Notes under the pieces: generated by a model
What the model was told of the DNA's origin: nothing
Databases searched by the model: none
The model's input: only the letters and a program-made list of their open reading frames with translations
Translations under genes and position numbers: made by a program
DNA from: Phenylobacterium sp.
GTDB taxonomy: Bacteria; Pseudomonadota; Alphaproteobacteria; Caulobacterales; Caulobacteraceae
Direction: 5' to 3'
Assembly (NCBI GenBank): GCA_017991675.1
Contig: JAGOQB010000006.1
Location: forward strand, 1 to 64,000
DNA length: 64,000 nt
Shown: positions 8,563 through 16,419 of the stretch, in pieces
Numbering within the stretch: the stretch's first letter is position 1
Layout: each line of letters starts with the position of its first letter

Positions 8563-8663
8563 AGAGCATTTTCCGCCGAAGCGACTACCGGTTCGGCGAA
8601 GAAAATGCTCTAAACTCAAGGAATCATGAGCAATTTCCGATCCAATCAGATCGGAAATTGCTC
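8563..8663. repeat. Double-hairpin intergenic element, copy 1
   Basis: Two adjacent palindromes. Hairpin A is at 8563-8611 (arms begin AGAGCATTTTC and end GAAAATGCTCT, with an inner GCCGAA/TTCGGC stem). Hairpin B is at 8628-8663 (GAGCAATTTCCGAT / ATCGGAAATTGCTC). The same pair in reverse orientation occurs at 60555-60656. The element lies between the BASS transporter and the next gene on the same strand. It is probably a repeat that acts at mRNA ends. Confidence 0.85.
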
Positions 8664-8745
8664 TGGTCTGCGGGTTTCCCCTGATACCGGGCCCCGGGAG
8701 CCGGGCGCATGGTGACGCTAAGCCATTCGTCAGGGAGCCATCACC

Positions 8746-9447
8746 ATGACCCGCCGCACCGTCGTCACCGCGCTCGCCGCCATCTGCCTGCTCGGGAGCG
8801 CGGCGCCGCCAGCCCTCGCCGCCTCGCCGCCCGCCACCTGGGACGGGCTCAGCAACGTGCACTCCAAGCGGTTCGACGCCGCCTACGTCCTGCCCGGCTC
8901 CGATTTCCGCGGCTACACCAAGGTGATGATGGATCCGACCGAGGTCGCGTTCCGCAAGAACTGGGTCCGCGACTACAACAACGACACCATGGATCTCTCC
9001 CAGCGCATCTCCAAGGAAGACGCCCAGAAGATGCTCGACGCCGCCCGCACGGGCTTTGAGGACGTCTTCCAGAAGGCCTACACCCAGGCCGGCTACCAGG
9101 TCGTCACCGCCCCGGGACCGGACGTCCTGCGCGTGCGCACGGGCGTCGCCAACCTCTATGTCACCTCGCCGGATCGTCCGACCGCCGGCCGCTCGCGGAC
9201 CTTCAGCCAGGAGGCCGGTTCGGCCACCGTGGTCATCGAGGTGCGCGACTCCGAGACCGGCGCCCTGCTCGGCCGGGCGGTCGACTCCCGGCTGGCCGGC
9301 GACACCGGGCCCTACATGCGCAACAGCGTCACCAACCGCTCCGACTTCACCATCCTGTTCGAGCGCTGGGCGAAGATCAGCCTCGACGCCATGACCGAGC
9401 TGAAGGCCATGTCGCCGATCCCCGACAACCCGGTCGCGCCGCGCTAG
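8746..9447 (+). CDS. DUF3313-like periplasmic protein
   Basis: The 233-residue product has a signal peptide (cleavage near ALA-ASPP, residue 25). The body fits the DUF3313 pattern: an early YVLPGSDFRGYTKVMMDP segment, a helix (AQKMLDAARTGFEDVFQKAYTQAGYQVV), then strands in DVLRVRTGVANLYV and ATVVIEVRDSETGALLGRAVD. Related proteins are usually lipoproteins, but no lipobox cysteine is visible here. Function unknown. GGGAG lies 10 bases before the ATG. It ends four bases before the convergent small-subunit gene. Confidence 0.65.
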   Translation: MTRRTVVTALAAICLLGSAAPPALAASPPATWDGLSNVHSKRFDAAYVLPGSDFRGYTKVMMDPTEVAFRKNWVRDYNNDTMDLSQRISKEDAQKMLDAARTGFEDVFQKAYTQAGYQVVTAPGPDVLRVRTGVANLYVTSPDRPTAGRSRTFSQEAGSATVVIEVRDSETGALLGRAVDSRLAGDTGPYMRNSVTNRSDFTILFERWAKISLDAMTELKAMSPIPDNPVAPR

Positions 9448-9450
9448 CCG

Positions 9451-10011
9451 CTAGAGCGCCCAGGCGCGGCCGACCTCGGCCAGCGGGATGCAGCCGTGGT
9501 ACTCGCCGGGCACCGGCTCGTAGCGCAGCGCCAGGGTCGCCCCCGGCTCGGAGGTGAAGTAGCCGATCGTCACGTACTCCTTCAGCAGCGAGAAGAAGTG
9601 GCGCGGCTTCCACGCCTTGCGGGCGGCGGCGGCCTCCTGGTCGTAGCGGCTCAGCAGCGCGGTCTGCTGGGCGCTGCTCAGCTCGGCGAACGCCTTGCCG
9701 TGCGCGGCCCGCGCGTCGGCGTTCATCTGGCTCAGGCCGGTCTTCAGCAGCCCGGCCTGCTCGGGCGGCAGATAGGTGGCGACCGCCCGGTCGACGAACT
9801 GCGGGACCTTGGCCTCGCGCGCGCCGGGGGTGTCGGTCTTCGGCACGATCAGTTCGGCCGCGGCGTCCAGCGCCCGGGCCTGCTCGGCGTCGAGCGCGCT
9901 GGGCGTCCAGGCCAGCGGCGGCAGGGCCGCGGCGACCGGGCCGGCGAAGCCGACCGACACCATGCCCATGGTCAGGGCCAGGCCCCGGAACGCGTCGCGA
10001 CGGTTCAGCAT
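9451..10011 (-). CDS. Gluconate 2-dehydrogenase subunit 3-like protein, Tat-exported small subunit of the GMC dehydrogenase
   Basis: This 186-residue protein begins MLNRRDAFRG, a twin-arginine signal followed by a hydrophobic stretch and AALPPLAW. The rest matches the gluconate 2-dehydrogenase subunit 3 family (AAELIVPKTDTPGAREAKVPQFVDRAV, then FFSLLKEYVTIGYFTSEPGA). In known three-subunit sugar dehydrogenases this subunit carries the Tat signal, and the flavoprotein subunit is co-exported with it. Its ATG overlaps the GMC stop codon (TGATG), consistent with a complex. Confidence 0.88.
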   Translation of the reverse strand: MLNRRDAFRGLALTMGMVSVGFAGPVAAALPPLAWTPSALDAEQARALDAAAELIVPKTDTPGAREAKVPQFVDRAVATYLPPEQAGLLKTGLSQMNADARAAHGKAFAELSSAQQTALLSRYDQEAAAARKAWKPRHFFSLLKEYVTIGYFTSEPGATLALRYEPVPGEYHGCIPLAEVGRAWAL

Positions 10012-11741
10012 CACAGGTCCCCCTTGCGCTTGGCCTGGACCGCGTGCTCGACGGCCCGGGCGGTCAGCGCCATGTAGGTCAGCGACGGGTTCACGCAGGA
10101 GGCCGAGGTCATGGCCGCGCCGTCGGTGACGTAGACGTTCGTGCACTCGTGCACCTGGTTATGGGCGTTCAGCACCGAGGTCTTCGGGTCGCGGCCCATC
10201 CGCGCCGTGCCCATCTCGTGGATGCCGAGACCCGGCGCATAGCCCATGTCCGCGGCCATGACGTTCTTGAAGCCGGCGGCCTCCAGCATCTCCACGGCGG
10301 CGGCCTGCATGTCCTTGCGCATGGCCTTCTCGTTCTCGCGGATCGTCACCTTCGCCGACAGGGTCGGCAGGCCGTACTTGTCCTTGGCCGCGTGGTTCAG
10401 GGTCACGCGGTTGTCCTCGTAGGGCAGGATCTCGCCGAAAGCGCCCAGCTGCATGGTCCAGGGCCCGGGCTGGCTCATCGCCGCCTTGCGGTCGGCGCCG
10501 AAGCCCTCGCCCGCCAGATCGCGGTCCCAGCCGGGGCGCGAGGCCCCGCCCTGGTAGCCGTAGCCGCGCAGGAAGTCCTTCTTGGTCGCCGCGTCGCCCA
10601 GGTTGCGGAAGCGCGGGATGTAGATGCCGTTCGGACGGCGGCCGGAATAGTACTTGTCGCCGAACTCCTCGACGTCGGCCTTGGCCCCGACCCGGAAGTG
10701 GTGGTCCATGACGTTGCGGCCCAGCTGGTCGCTGCCGTTGCCGAAGCCGTTTTCGAACCGCGAGCTGGTCGAGTTCAGCATGATCCAGGTCGAGTTGAGG
10801 GCCGAGGCGCAGAGGAAGATCACCTCGGCGTAGAACTCCTCTTCCTGCAGCGTCTGCGCGTCCAGGATCCGCACCCCGGTCGCCTTGCCGGCCTTGGCGT
10901 CATAGATCAGCGAGGTGACGATGCTGTCGGGCCGCATCCGCAGGTTCCCGGTCCGCTCGGCCGCCACCAGCGTCGCCGAGTTGGAGCTGAAGTAACCGCC
11001 GAACGGACAGCCGCGCATGCACATGTTGCGGTACTGGCACTTGCTGCGCCCCAGGCTCAGCTGCTCCTCGGTCGGCTCGGTCAGGTGCGCGCAGCGGCCC
11101 ATGGTGATCCGGCGCTCGACGAACTTGCCCTCGACCCGCTGCTTGAAGGCCTTCTCGACGCAGTTCATCTCCATCGGCGGCTGGAACTGGCCGTCGGGCA
11201 GATGCGGCAGGCCCTCGTTCTGGCCGGAGACGCCGATGAAGCGCTCCACATAGTCGTACCAGGGGGCGAGGTCGGCGTAGCGGATCGGCCAGTCGATCGC
11301 CACGCCCTCGCGGGCGTTGGCCTCGAAGTCCATCGGGCTGTGGCGATAGGTCTGCCGCCCCCAGGTCAGCGAACGGCCGCCCACCTGGTAGCTGCGGATC
11401 CAGTCGAACCGCTCCTCCTCGGTGTACGGGTTCTCGTCGTCCCGGACGAAGAAGTGCTTGGTGTATTCGTTGACCGTGTAGCCGGTGCGCGACTGCACCG
11501 GGTACTGCGCCTTGAGCTGCTCGGCCGGCAGCTTGCCCTGCGGGTACTTGGTGTCCCACGGGTCGGTCATCGCCGTGGGATAGTCCTCCAGGTGGCGGAC
11601 CATCGGCCCGCGTTCCAGCACCAGGGTCTTCAGGCCCTTCTGGGTCAGATCCTTGGCGGCCCAGCCGCCGCTGATCCCGCTGCCGACGACGATGGCGTCA
11701 TAGGTGTTTTCCTGGCGCGAACGGCCGTTCAAATTGGCCAT
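10011..11741 (-). CDS. GMC-family FAD oxidoreductase, probable glucoside 3-dehydrogenase-like large subunit
   Basis: This 576-residue flavoprotein has an N-terminal dinucleotide motif (VVGSGISGGWAAKDL), GGRSLTWGRQTYR in the FAD domain, and the C-terminal GMC block GIHEMGTARMG with VNPSLTYMAL. A cysteine-rich segment (KCQYRNMCMRGCPFGG) is in the region where related FAD glucose dehydrogenases bind an iron-sulfur cluster. It lacks its own signal peptide, so export should depend on the Tat-bearing small subunit. With the cytochrome c, DUF1080 and isomerase genes nearby, the best guess is oxidation of a glycoside at C3. Substrate unproven. GGGGGGAC precedes the ATG. Confidence 0.88.
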   Translation of the reverse strand: MANLNGRSRQENTYDAIVVGSGISGGWAAKDLTQKGLKTLVLERGPMVRHLEDYPTAMTDPWDTKYPQGKLPAEQLKAQYPVQSRTGYTVNEYTKHFFVRDDENPYTEEERFDWIRSYQVGGRSLTWGRQTYRHSPMDFEANAREGVAIDWPIRYADLAPWYDYVERFIGVSGQNEGLPHLPDGQFQPPMEMNCVEKAFKQRVEGKFVERRITMGRCAHLTEPTEEQLSLGRSKCQYRNMCMRGCPFGGYFSSNSATLVAAERTGNLRMRPDSIVTSLIYDAKAGKATGVRILDAQTLQEEEFYAEVIFLCASALNSTWIMLNSTSSRFENGFGNGSDQLGRNVMDHHFRVGAKADVEEFGDKYYSGRRPNGIYIPRFRNLGDAATKKDFLRGYGYQGGASRPGWDRDLAGEGFGADRKAAMSQPGPWTMQLGAFGEILPYEDNRVTLNHAAKDKYGLPTLSAKVTIRENEKAMRKDMQAAAVEMLEAAGFKNVMAADMGYAPGLGIHEMGTARMGRDPKTSVLNAHNQVHECTNVYVTDGAAMTSASCVNPSLTYMALTARAVEHAVQAKRKGDL

Positions 11742-11931
11742 CAGTCCCCCCCGGTCTCGGTGCGGCGGCGTGATCCGCCTGGTTTTTCGCGCGTCGGCGG
11801 CGGACGCGAATCCGCCATGGCGCCGACCTGCGCTTTGCATCTCCCAGGTTCCATGAAATGGGTTACATTGCAAGTAGACAAGGGAACGCCGGAACGCGCG
11901 TCCACACCTTCCGGGAGGAAACTGAAACCCT
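11742..11931. promoter_or_regulatory. Divergent promoter region between the GMC operon and the DUF1080 gene
   Basis: This 190-base spacer separates outward-facing start codons and must hold both promoters. The only strong element I see is the ribosome site GGGAGGAAA (about 11911-11919) before the DUF1080 ATG. I see no convincing operator, and in particular no copy of the LacI-type palindrome found at 17769-17789. Confidence 0.5.
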
Positions 11932-12768
11932 ATGCCCTCACGCCGACTGGCCGCCGCGCTCGCGCCGCTGGCCGCCCTCGCCCTGCTCGCCGCCCCCGCC
12001 CACGCCCAGGCGGTGAAGGCCGGCGAGTGGACGCCGATCTTCGACGGCCGCACGCTCGACGGCTGGACGCCGAAGATCGCCGGCTATCTGGCCGGCGAGA
12101 ACTACGCCCAGACCTTCATCGTTCAGGACGGCGCTATTCGCGTTTCCTACGCCGGCTATGACGGCAAGTTCGGCGGCAAGTTCGGCCACCTGTTCTACAA
12201 GACCCCGTTCCAGGCCTATCGCCTGCGGCTGAACTACCGGGTGCTCGACCCCGCCCTGCCCGACACCCCGGCCTGGGCCCGCAGCAACAGCGGCGTGATG
12301 TTCGCCAGCCAGAGCCCGCAGAGCATGAGCCTGGCCCAGCCGTTCCCGATGTCGGTGGAGTTCCAGATCCTCGGCCGCGACGGCCAGGGCCCCCGCCCCA
12401 CCGGCGCAGTTTGCACGCCCGGAACCAGCATCACCTTCGACGGGGTGAAGGCCAAGGCGCACTGCGTCCCCTCGGCCACCGCGCCCACCATCGCCAACGG
12501 AACCTGGACCAGCCTGGAGCTCGAGGTCCTGCCGAACGGCGAGGTGACCCAGAAGATCAACGGCGCGGTCGTGCACCGCTACGCCGGCGTCGCCCTCGAC
12601 CCGAGCGACAGCTTCGCCGCCGTCGCCCGGCCCTACTTCGAAACCCACCAGGCGACCGAGGGCTACATCGCCCTGCAGAGCGAGGGCCATCCCATCGCGT
12701 TCAAGGACATCGAGGTGCAGGAGCTCTCAAGCCCCGCTCATCCCGGCGAAGGCCGGGACCCAAGCTGA
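11932..12768 (+). CDS. DUF1080 (3-keto-disaccharide hydrolase fold) secreted protein
   Basis: The 278-residue product has a signal peptide (cleavage near AHA-QAV, residue 26). The concanavalin-like DUF1080 domain opens with WTPIFDGRTLDGWTPK and continues with YRLRLNYRV, ARSNSGVMFASQ and PMSVEFQILGRDG. The Pfam family is now associated with 3-keto-glycoside hydrolysis. It faces the GMC dehydrogenase operon divergently, fitting a role in cleaving the oxidised glycoside in the periplasm. The last ten residues (AHPGEGRDPS) and the stop are encoded by an intergenic repeat (12735-12765), so the ancestral protein probably ended at about IEVQELSS. Confidence 0.85.
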   Translation: MPSRRLAAALAPLAALALLAAPAHAQAVKAGEWTPIFDGRTLDGWTPKIAGYLAGENYAQTFIVQDGAIRVSYAGYDGKFGGKFGHLFYKTPFQAYRLRLNYRVLDPALPDTPAWARSNSGVMFASQSPQSMSLAQPFPMSVEFQILGRDGQGPRPTGAVCTPGTSITFDGVKAKAHCVPSATAPTIANGTWTSLELEVLPNGEVTQKINGAVVHRYAGVALDPSDSFAAVARPYFETHQATEGYIALQSEGHPIAFKDIEVQELSSPAHPGEGRDPS

Positions 12769-12841
12769 ATCGCAAACAAGCCGGCGGCGCTCCTGCCTGG
12801 CCCGAGCGCCGCTTGGGTCCCGGCCTTCGCCGGGATGAGCG
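12735..12841. repeat. Inverted-repeat element (CATCCCGGCGAAGGCCGGGA type)
   Basis: Perfect 31-base arms lie at 12735-12765 and 12811-12841, separated by 45 bases. The left arm overlaps the 3' end of the DUF1080 gene and provides its stop. Related arms occur at 18905-18935, 18980-19010 and 19110-19140, with a degenerate remnant near 23515-23533. This is a dispersed repeat family of the kind common in Caulobacterales intergenic regions. Confidence 0.9.
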
Positions 12842-12864
12842 GGATGAGGGAGCGCTCGCCCCGC

Positions 12865-13218
12865 CTACTTCTTCAGCGTCCCCAGATACGTCACCAGCGC
12901 CGCCCGCTGCTCGGCGTCGGGCGCGCCGACCAGCATCTTGGTGCCTGGCACGCTCTTGGCCGGCGCCTTCAGATAGGCGTCGAGCGTGGCCGCGTTCCAG
13001 GTCAGCTTCGAGCCCTTCATCGCCGTGCTGTAGGCGTATCCCGGCAGCGTCCCGGCCTTGCGCCCGGCGACCCCGGCCAGCGGCGGTCCCATCTTGCCCG
13101 GGGCCGGCGCGATCGAATGGCAGACCGCGCAGCGCTGCTTGAACACCGCCTCGCCCGAGGGGGCGGCCACGGCCGCGCTCGCCGCGAAGGTCGCGGCCAG
13201 GATGATCGCCAGCTTCAT
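12865..13218 (-). CDS. Small periplasmic c-type cytochrome
   Basis: This 117-residue class I cytochrome c has a signal peptide (cleavage near AVAA-PSGE), a single heme motif C30-A-V-C33-H34, and a likely axial methionine in PGTKMLVG. The layout (GPPLAGVAGRKAGTLPGYAYS) is that of short cytochrome c550-type electron carriers. It lies in the cluster with the GMC dehydrogenase and is the natural acceptor for electrons leaving that flavoprotein. The isomerase gene begins 11 bases upstream on the same strand, so they are co-transcribed. Confidence 0.9.
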   Translation of the reverse strand: MKLAIILAATFAASAAVAAPSGEAVFKQRCAVCHSIAPAPGKMGPPLAGVAGRKAGTLPGYAYSTAMKGSKLTWNAATLDAYLKAPAKSVPGTKMLVGAPDAEQRAALVTYLGTLKK

Positions 13219-13229
13219 GTCTTGAACTC

Positions 13230-14285
13230 CTACAGGCCCAGCAGCCGCCGATTGCGTCCGGCGTCCGGCGCGCTGCCGGCGAAGTCGTCGAACGCCCGCT
13301 CGGTGACGCGGATGATGTGATCGCGGATGAACGGCGCGCCTTCGCGGGCGCCGTCCTCGGGATGCTTCAGCGCGCACTCCCATTCCAGCACCGCCCAGCC
13401 GTCATAGTCGTACTGGGCCAGCTTCGAGAAGATCGCCTTGAAGTCGACCTGCCCGTCGCCCAGCGAGCGGAACCGTCCGGGTCGCTCGACCCAGCCCTGG
13501 TAGCCGCCATAGACGCCCGAGCGCGCGTCCGGCCGGAACTCGGCGTCCTTCACGTGGAAGGCGCGGATGCGCTCGTGATAGCGGTCGATATAGCCGAGAT
13601 AGTCCAGCTGCTGCAGCAGCAGGTGGCTGGGATCATAGAGGATGTTGGCGCGCGGATGCCCGCCGACCTCGTCCAGGAACCGCTCGAAGGTCGCCCCGTC
13701 GTGCAGGTCCTCGCCCGGATGGATCTCGTAGCAGACGTCGACGCCCTCGTTCTCGAAGGCGTCGAGGATCGGCCGCCAGCGACGGCCCAGTTCGGCGAAG
13801 GCTTCTTCGACCAGGCCCGCCGGCCGCTGCGGCCACGGGTAGAAGTACGGCCAGGCCAGCGCGCCCGAGAACGTCGCATGCGCCTTCAGCCCCAGCCGCC
13901 GGCTCGCCACCGCGGCCGCCTTGACCTGCCCGACCGCCCAGGCCTGGCGCTCGGCCGGCTTGCCGCGCAGCTCCGCCGGCGCAAAGCCGTCGAACAGCTC
14001 GTCATAGGCCGGATGCACCGCGACGAGCTGGCCCTGCAGGTGGGTCGACAGCTCGGTGATCACCAGCCCATGCTCAGCCAGCACCCCGGCGATCTCGTCG
14101 CAATAGGTCTGGCTCTGCGCGGCGCGCGCCAGGTCGAAGAACGAGTCCGCCCCGCCGGTCGGCATCTGCACGCCGACATAGCCCATCGACGCGACCCACT
14201 TGGCCATCGTCTCCAGCTTGTCGAACGGCGGCTCGGCGCCGATGAACTGGGCCAGGAAGATCCCGGGACCTTTGAGCGTCTTCAT
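13230..14285 (-). CDS. Sugar phosphate isomerase/epimerase (xylose isomerase-like TIM barrel)
   Basis: The 351-residue cytoplasmic protein has AP-endonuclease-2-like TIM-barrel signatures. These include an early GYVGVQMPTGG, metal-site residues in CYEIHPGEDLHDG, NILYDPSHLLLQ, IRAFHVKDAEF and the final barrel glutamate in AVLEWECALKHP. Family members act on 3-keto sugars or inososes using a divalent metal. It overlaps the upstream Gfo/Idh/MocA gene by four bases (ATGA). The locus makes a 3-keto-glycoside isomerase or eliminase plausible, but this is inference. Confidence 0.85.
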   Translation of the reverse strand: MKTLKGPGIFLAQFIGAEPPFDKLETMAKWVASMGYVGVQMPTGGADSFFDLARAAQSQTYCDEIAGVLAEHGLVITELSTHLQGQLVAVHPAYDELFDGFAPAELRGKPAERQAWAVGQVKAAAVASRRLGLKAHATFSGALAWPYFYPWPQRPAGLVEEAFAELGRRWRPILDAFENEGVDVCYEIHPGEDLHDGATFERFLDEVGGHPRANILYDPSHLLLQQLDYLGYIDRYHERIRAFHVKDAEFRPDARSGVYGGYQGWVERPGRFRSLGDGQVDFKAIFSKLAQYDYDGWAVLEWECALKHPEDGAREGAPFIRDHIIRVTERAFDDFAGSAPDAGRNRRLLGL

Positions 14286-15424
14286 GCGGCGTCTCCCAGC
14301 AGCGCGACCCAGCCCTCGCCCGCGGCGCTGGCGGCGACCGCCCGCTCCACGAAGGCCATGCTGCGCACGCCCTCGCCGATGTCGGGAACCAGGCTCGGGG
14401 TCCCGGCGACGACCGCGCCCGCGAAGTCTCGATAGAGGTTGGCGAAGGCCTCGATGAAGCCCTCGGGATGTCCGGTCGGAATGCGCGATCCGGCCCGGGC
14501 GGCGGCGCCGAGATAGCCCGAGGCCGCGTGCAGGATCTGGGTCGGACCGTCCAGCCAGTCGACGATGAGCTCGGTATGGCGCTCGTGCGACCAGGTCAGG
14601 CCGCCCTTCTCGCCATAGACCTTGATGGTCAGGCCGTTGCGCGCCCCGGCCGAGATCTGCGAGGCGATCAGCACGCCGCGCGCGCCGCCTGCGAACCGCA
14701 GCAGCACGTTGCAGTCGTCGTCGAGCGTGCGGCCCGGCACCACCGCGGCCAGGTCCGCGCAGATGCGCTCGACCCGCGCCCCGCTTACGAACTCGGCCAG
14801 GTTGAAGGCGTGCACCCCGATGTCGCCGATCGCGCCGCCGACCCCGGCCTGGGCAGGATCGGCCCGCCAGCCGGCCTGCTTGTCGCCGTCGCGCTCGATC
14901 GGCCGCGACAGCCAGCCCTGCGAATACTCGACGATCACCTTGCGCACCGCGCCCAGCTCGCCGCGGGCGATGATCTCGCGCGCCTCGCGCACCATCGGAT
15001 AACCAGTATAGACATAGGTCAGGCCGTAGAGCTTGCCCGACCCCGCCACCACGCCGGCCAGCTCCTGCGCCTGGGCCAGGTTCAGGGTCGCCGGCTTGTC
15101 GCTGATCACGTGCAGTCCGGCCTGCAGAGCCACTGCGGCGACTTCGAAGTGCAGGTGGTTGGGCGTCACCACCGCCACTAGCTGCGCCCCGTCCTCGCGC
15201 GCGGCCTCGGCCGCCAGCATCTGGCGGTAGTCGCCATAGGCCCGCTCCGGCGCCACGCCCCAGGCCAGGGCGGCCTGGGCGTTCTTGGCGCCGTCGCGGC
15301 TGAACGCCCCGGCCGTCAGCTCGATGGCGCCGTCCAGTTCGGCCGCCATCTTGTGCACAGGGCCGATGAACGACCCCGGTCCGCCGCCGACCATGGCCAG
15401 CCGCAGGGGAGCTCCACGCGTCAT
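14282..15424 (-). CDS. Gfo/Idh/MocA-family NAD(P)-dependent oxidoreductase
   Basis: This 380-residue protein has an N-terminal Rossmann motif ([15 protein letters not shown]), the [12 protein letters not shown] and [15 protein letters not shown] segments that include the conserved EKP-like lysine, and a C-terminal substrate domain with [16 protein letters not shown] carrying the usual Asp/His pair. There is no signal peptide, so it is cytoplasmic. It probably reduces or oxidises the keto-sugar released by the pathway. It overlaps both neighbours (one base with the Tat-exported isomerase gene, four with the next isomerase), indicating tight translational coupling. Confidence 0.9.
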   Translation of the reverse strand: MTRGAPLRLAMVGGGPGSFIGPVHKMAAELDGAIELTAGAFSRDGAKNAQAALAWGVAPERAYGDYRQMLAAEAAREDGAQLVAVVTPNHLHFEVAAVALQAGLHVISDKPATLNLAQAQELAGVVAGSGKLYGLTYVYTGYPMVREAREIIARGELGAVRKVIVEYSQGWLSRPIERDGDKQAGWRADPAQAGVGGAIGDIGVHAFNLAEFVSGARVERICADLAAVVPGRTLDDDCNVLLRFAGGARGVLIASQISAGARNGLTIKVYGEKGGLTWSHERHTELIVDWLDGPTQILHAASGYLGAAARAGSRIPTGHPEGFIEAFANLYRDFAGAVVAGTPSLVPDIGEGVRSMAFVERAVAASAAGEGWVALLGDAA

Positions 15425-16392
15425 CAGGCGGCCACGCTCGCCAGGTAGTCGCGGCTGATCTTGGTCGACTCGATGCGCGGATGGGCGAACGGCGGCTCCT
15501 GCTCGACGAAGAACCCGCGCACGCCCGACGCATAGGCCGCCGGCAGCAGCTTCTTCCAGTCGATCATCCCGCCGCCGACCTCGGTCGGGTCCTGCTTCAG
15601 GCCGAAGTTCGGCTTGGTGGTCGCCTTGATGTCCTTCACGTGCATCAGGGTGAAGCGGCCCTTGTGCTCCTTGAGCAGCGCGAACGGGTCGTGGCCGGCG
15701 GCGGTCACCCAGCCGGCGTCCATCTCGAAGGTCACCAGCGACGGGTCGGTCTCCTTCAGCAGGACGTCCATCCCCGTCGTGCCGCCGATCGGCGCGAACT
15801 CGTTGTTGTGGTTGTGATAGCCGACCGTGATGCCCGCGCCCTTCAGCGCCTGGCCCTTCTGGTTCAGGAAGTCGGCGTTCCACTTCCAGTCGTCCAGCGT
15901 CATCTGCCCGGCTAGCCGGCTCAGGAACGCCGGGCCGTCCTCACCCGGGTTCGGCTTCAGCTCGAAGCGGTCGGGAATGTAGAACAGCGGCATCACCGCC
16001 GATTTCACGCCCAGCACGTTCAGGTCGTCGGCCAGCTTGGCAAGGTCGCCGCTGAAGGTCTGGGCGCCCATCGCCCGGCCCTGGATGTGGGCGCTGGTGC
16101 AGGTGAGCCCGGCGCGGTCCATCGCCGCGCGCATGTCCGCCGCCGAGCGGCCCAGCAGTCCGGCCAGCTCGATGTTGCGGTAGCCGATCTTGGCGACCTG
16201 GTCGAGCGTGCCGTCCAGGTCCTTCGCCGCATCCGGGCCGAGGGTGTAGAGCTGCAGCCCGATCGGCAGGCCGTGCCGTTGGAAGAACAGCTTTCCGTCC
16301 GCCGCATTGGCGCTCGTCGCAAATCCCGTCATCGCCGCTCCCGCTCCTGCCAGGCCCGCCAGCACGCTGCGCCGCGCAAGTCCTTGTGTCAT
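15424..16392 (-). CDS. Tat-exported sugar phosphate isomerase/epimerase-like protein
   Basis: The 322-residue product begins with a twin-arginine signal (LARRSVLAGLAGAG), cleaved near ANA-ADG. A TIM-barrel domain follows (GLQLYTLGPDAAKDLDGTL, KIGYRNIELAG, GYHNHNNEF, TFEMDAGWVTAAG, LMHVKDIKA, FFVEQEPP). The conserved E/D/H metal ligands are present. Unlike its cytosolic relative at 13230-14285, it should fold with metal in the cytoplasm and act in the periplasm, where the GMC dehydrogenase and DUF1080 enzyme also act. It may eliminate or isomerise a 3-keto-glycoside there (inference). Confidence 0.88.
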   Translation of the reverse strand: MTQGLARRSVLAGLAGAGAAMTGFATSANAADGKLFFQRHGLPIGLQLYTLGPDAAKDLDGTLDQVAKIGYRNIELAGLLGRSAADMRAAMDRAGLTCTSAHIQGRAMGAQTFSGDLAKLADDLNVLGVKSAVMPLFYIPDRFELKPNPGEDGPAFLSRLAGQMTLDDWKWNADFLNQKGQALKGAGITVGYHNHNNEFAPIGGTTGMDVLLKETDPSLVTFEMDAGWVTAAGHDPFALLKEHKGRFTLMHVKDIKATTKPNFGLKQDPTEVGGGMIDWKKLLPAAYASGVRGFFVEQEPPFAHPRIESTKISRDYLASVAA

Positions 16393-16419
16393 CCTAGATC
16401 TCCTTGAGGCGTGCGGCGC

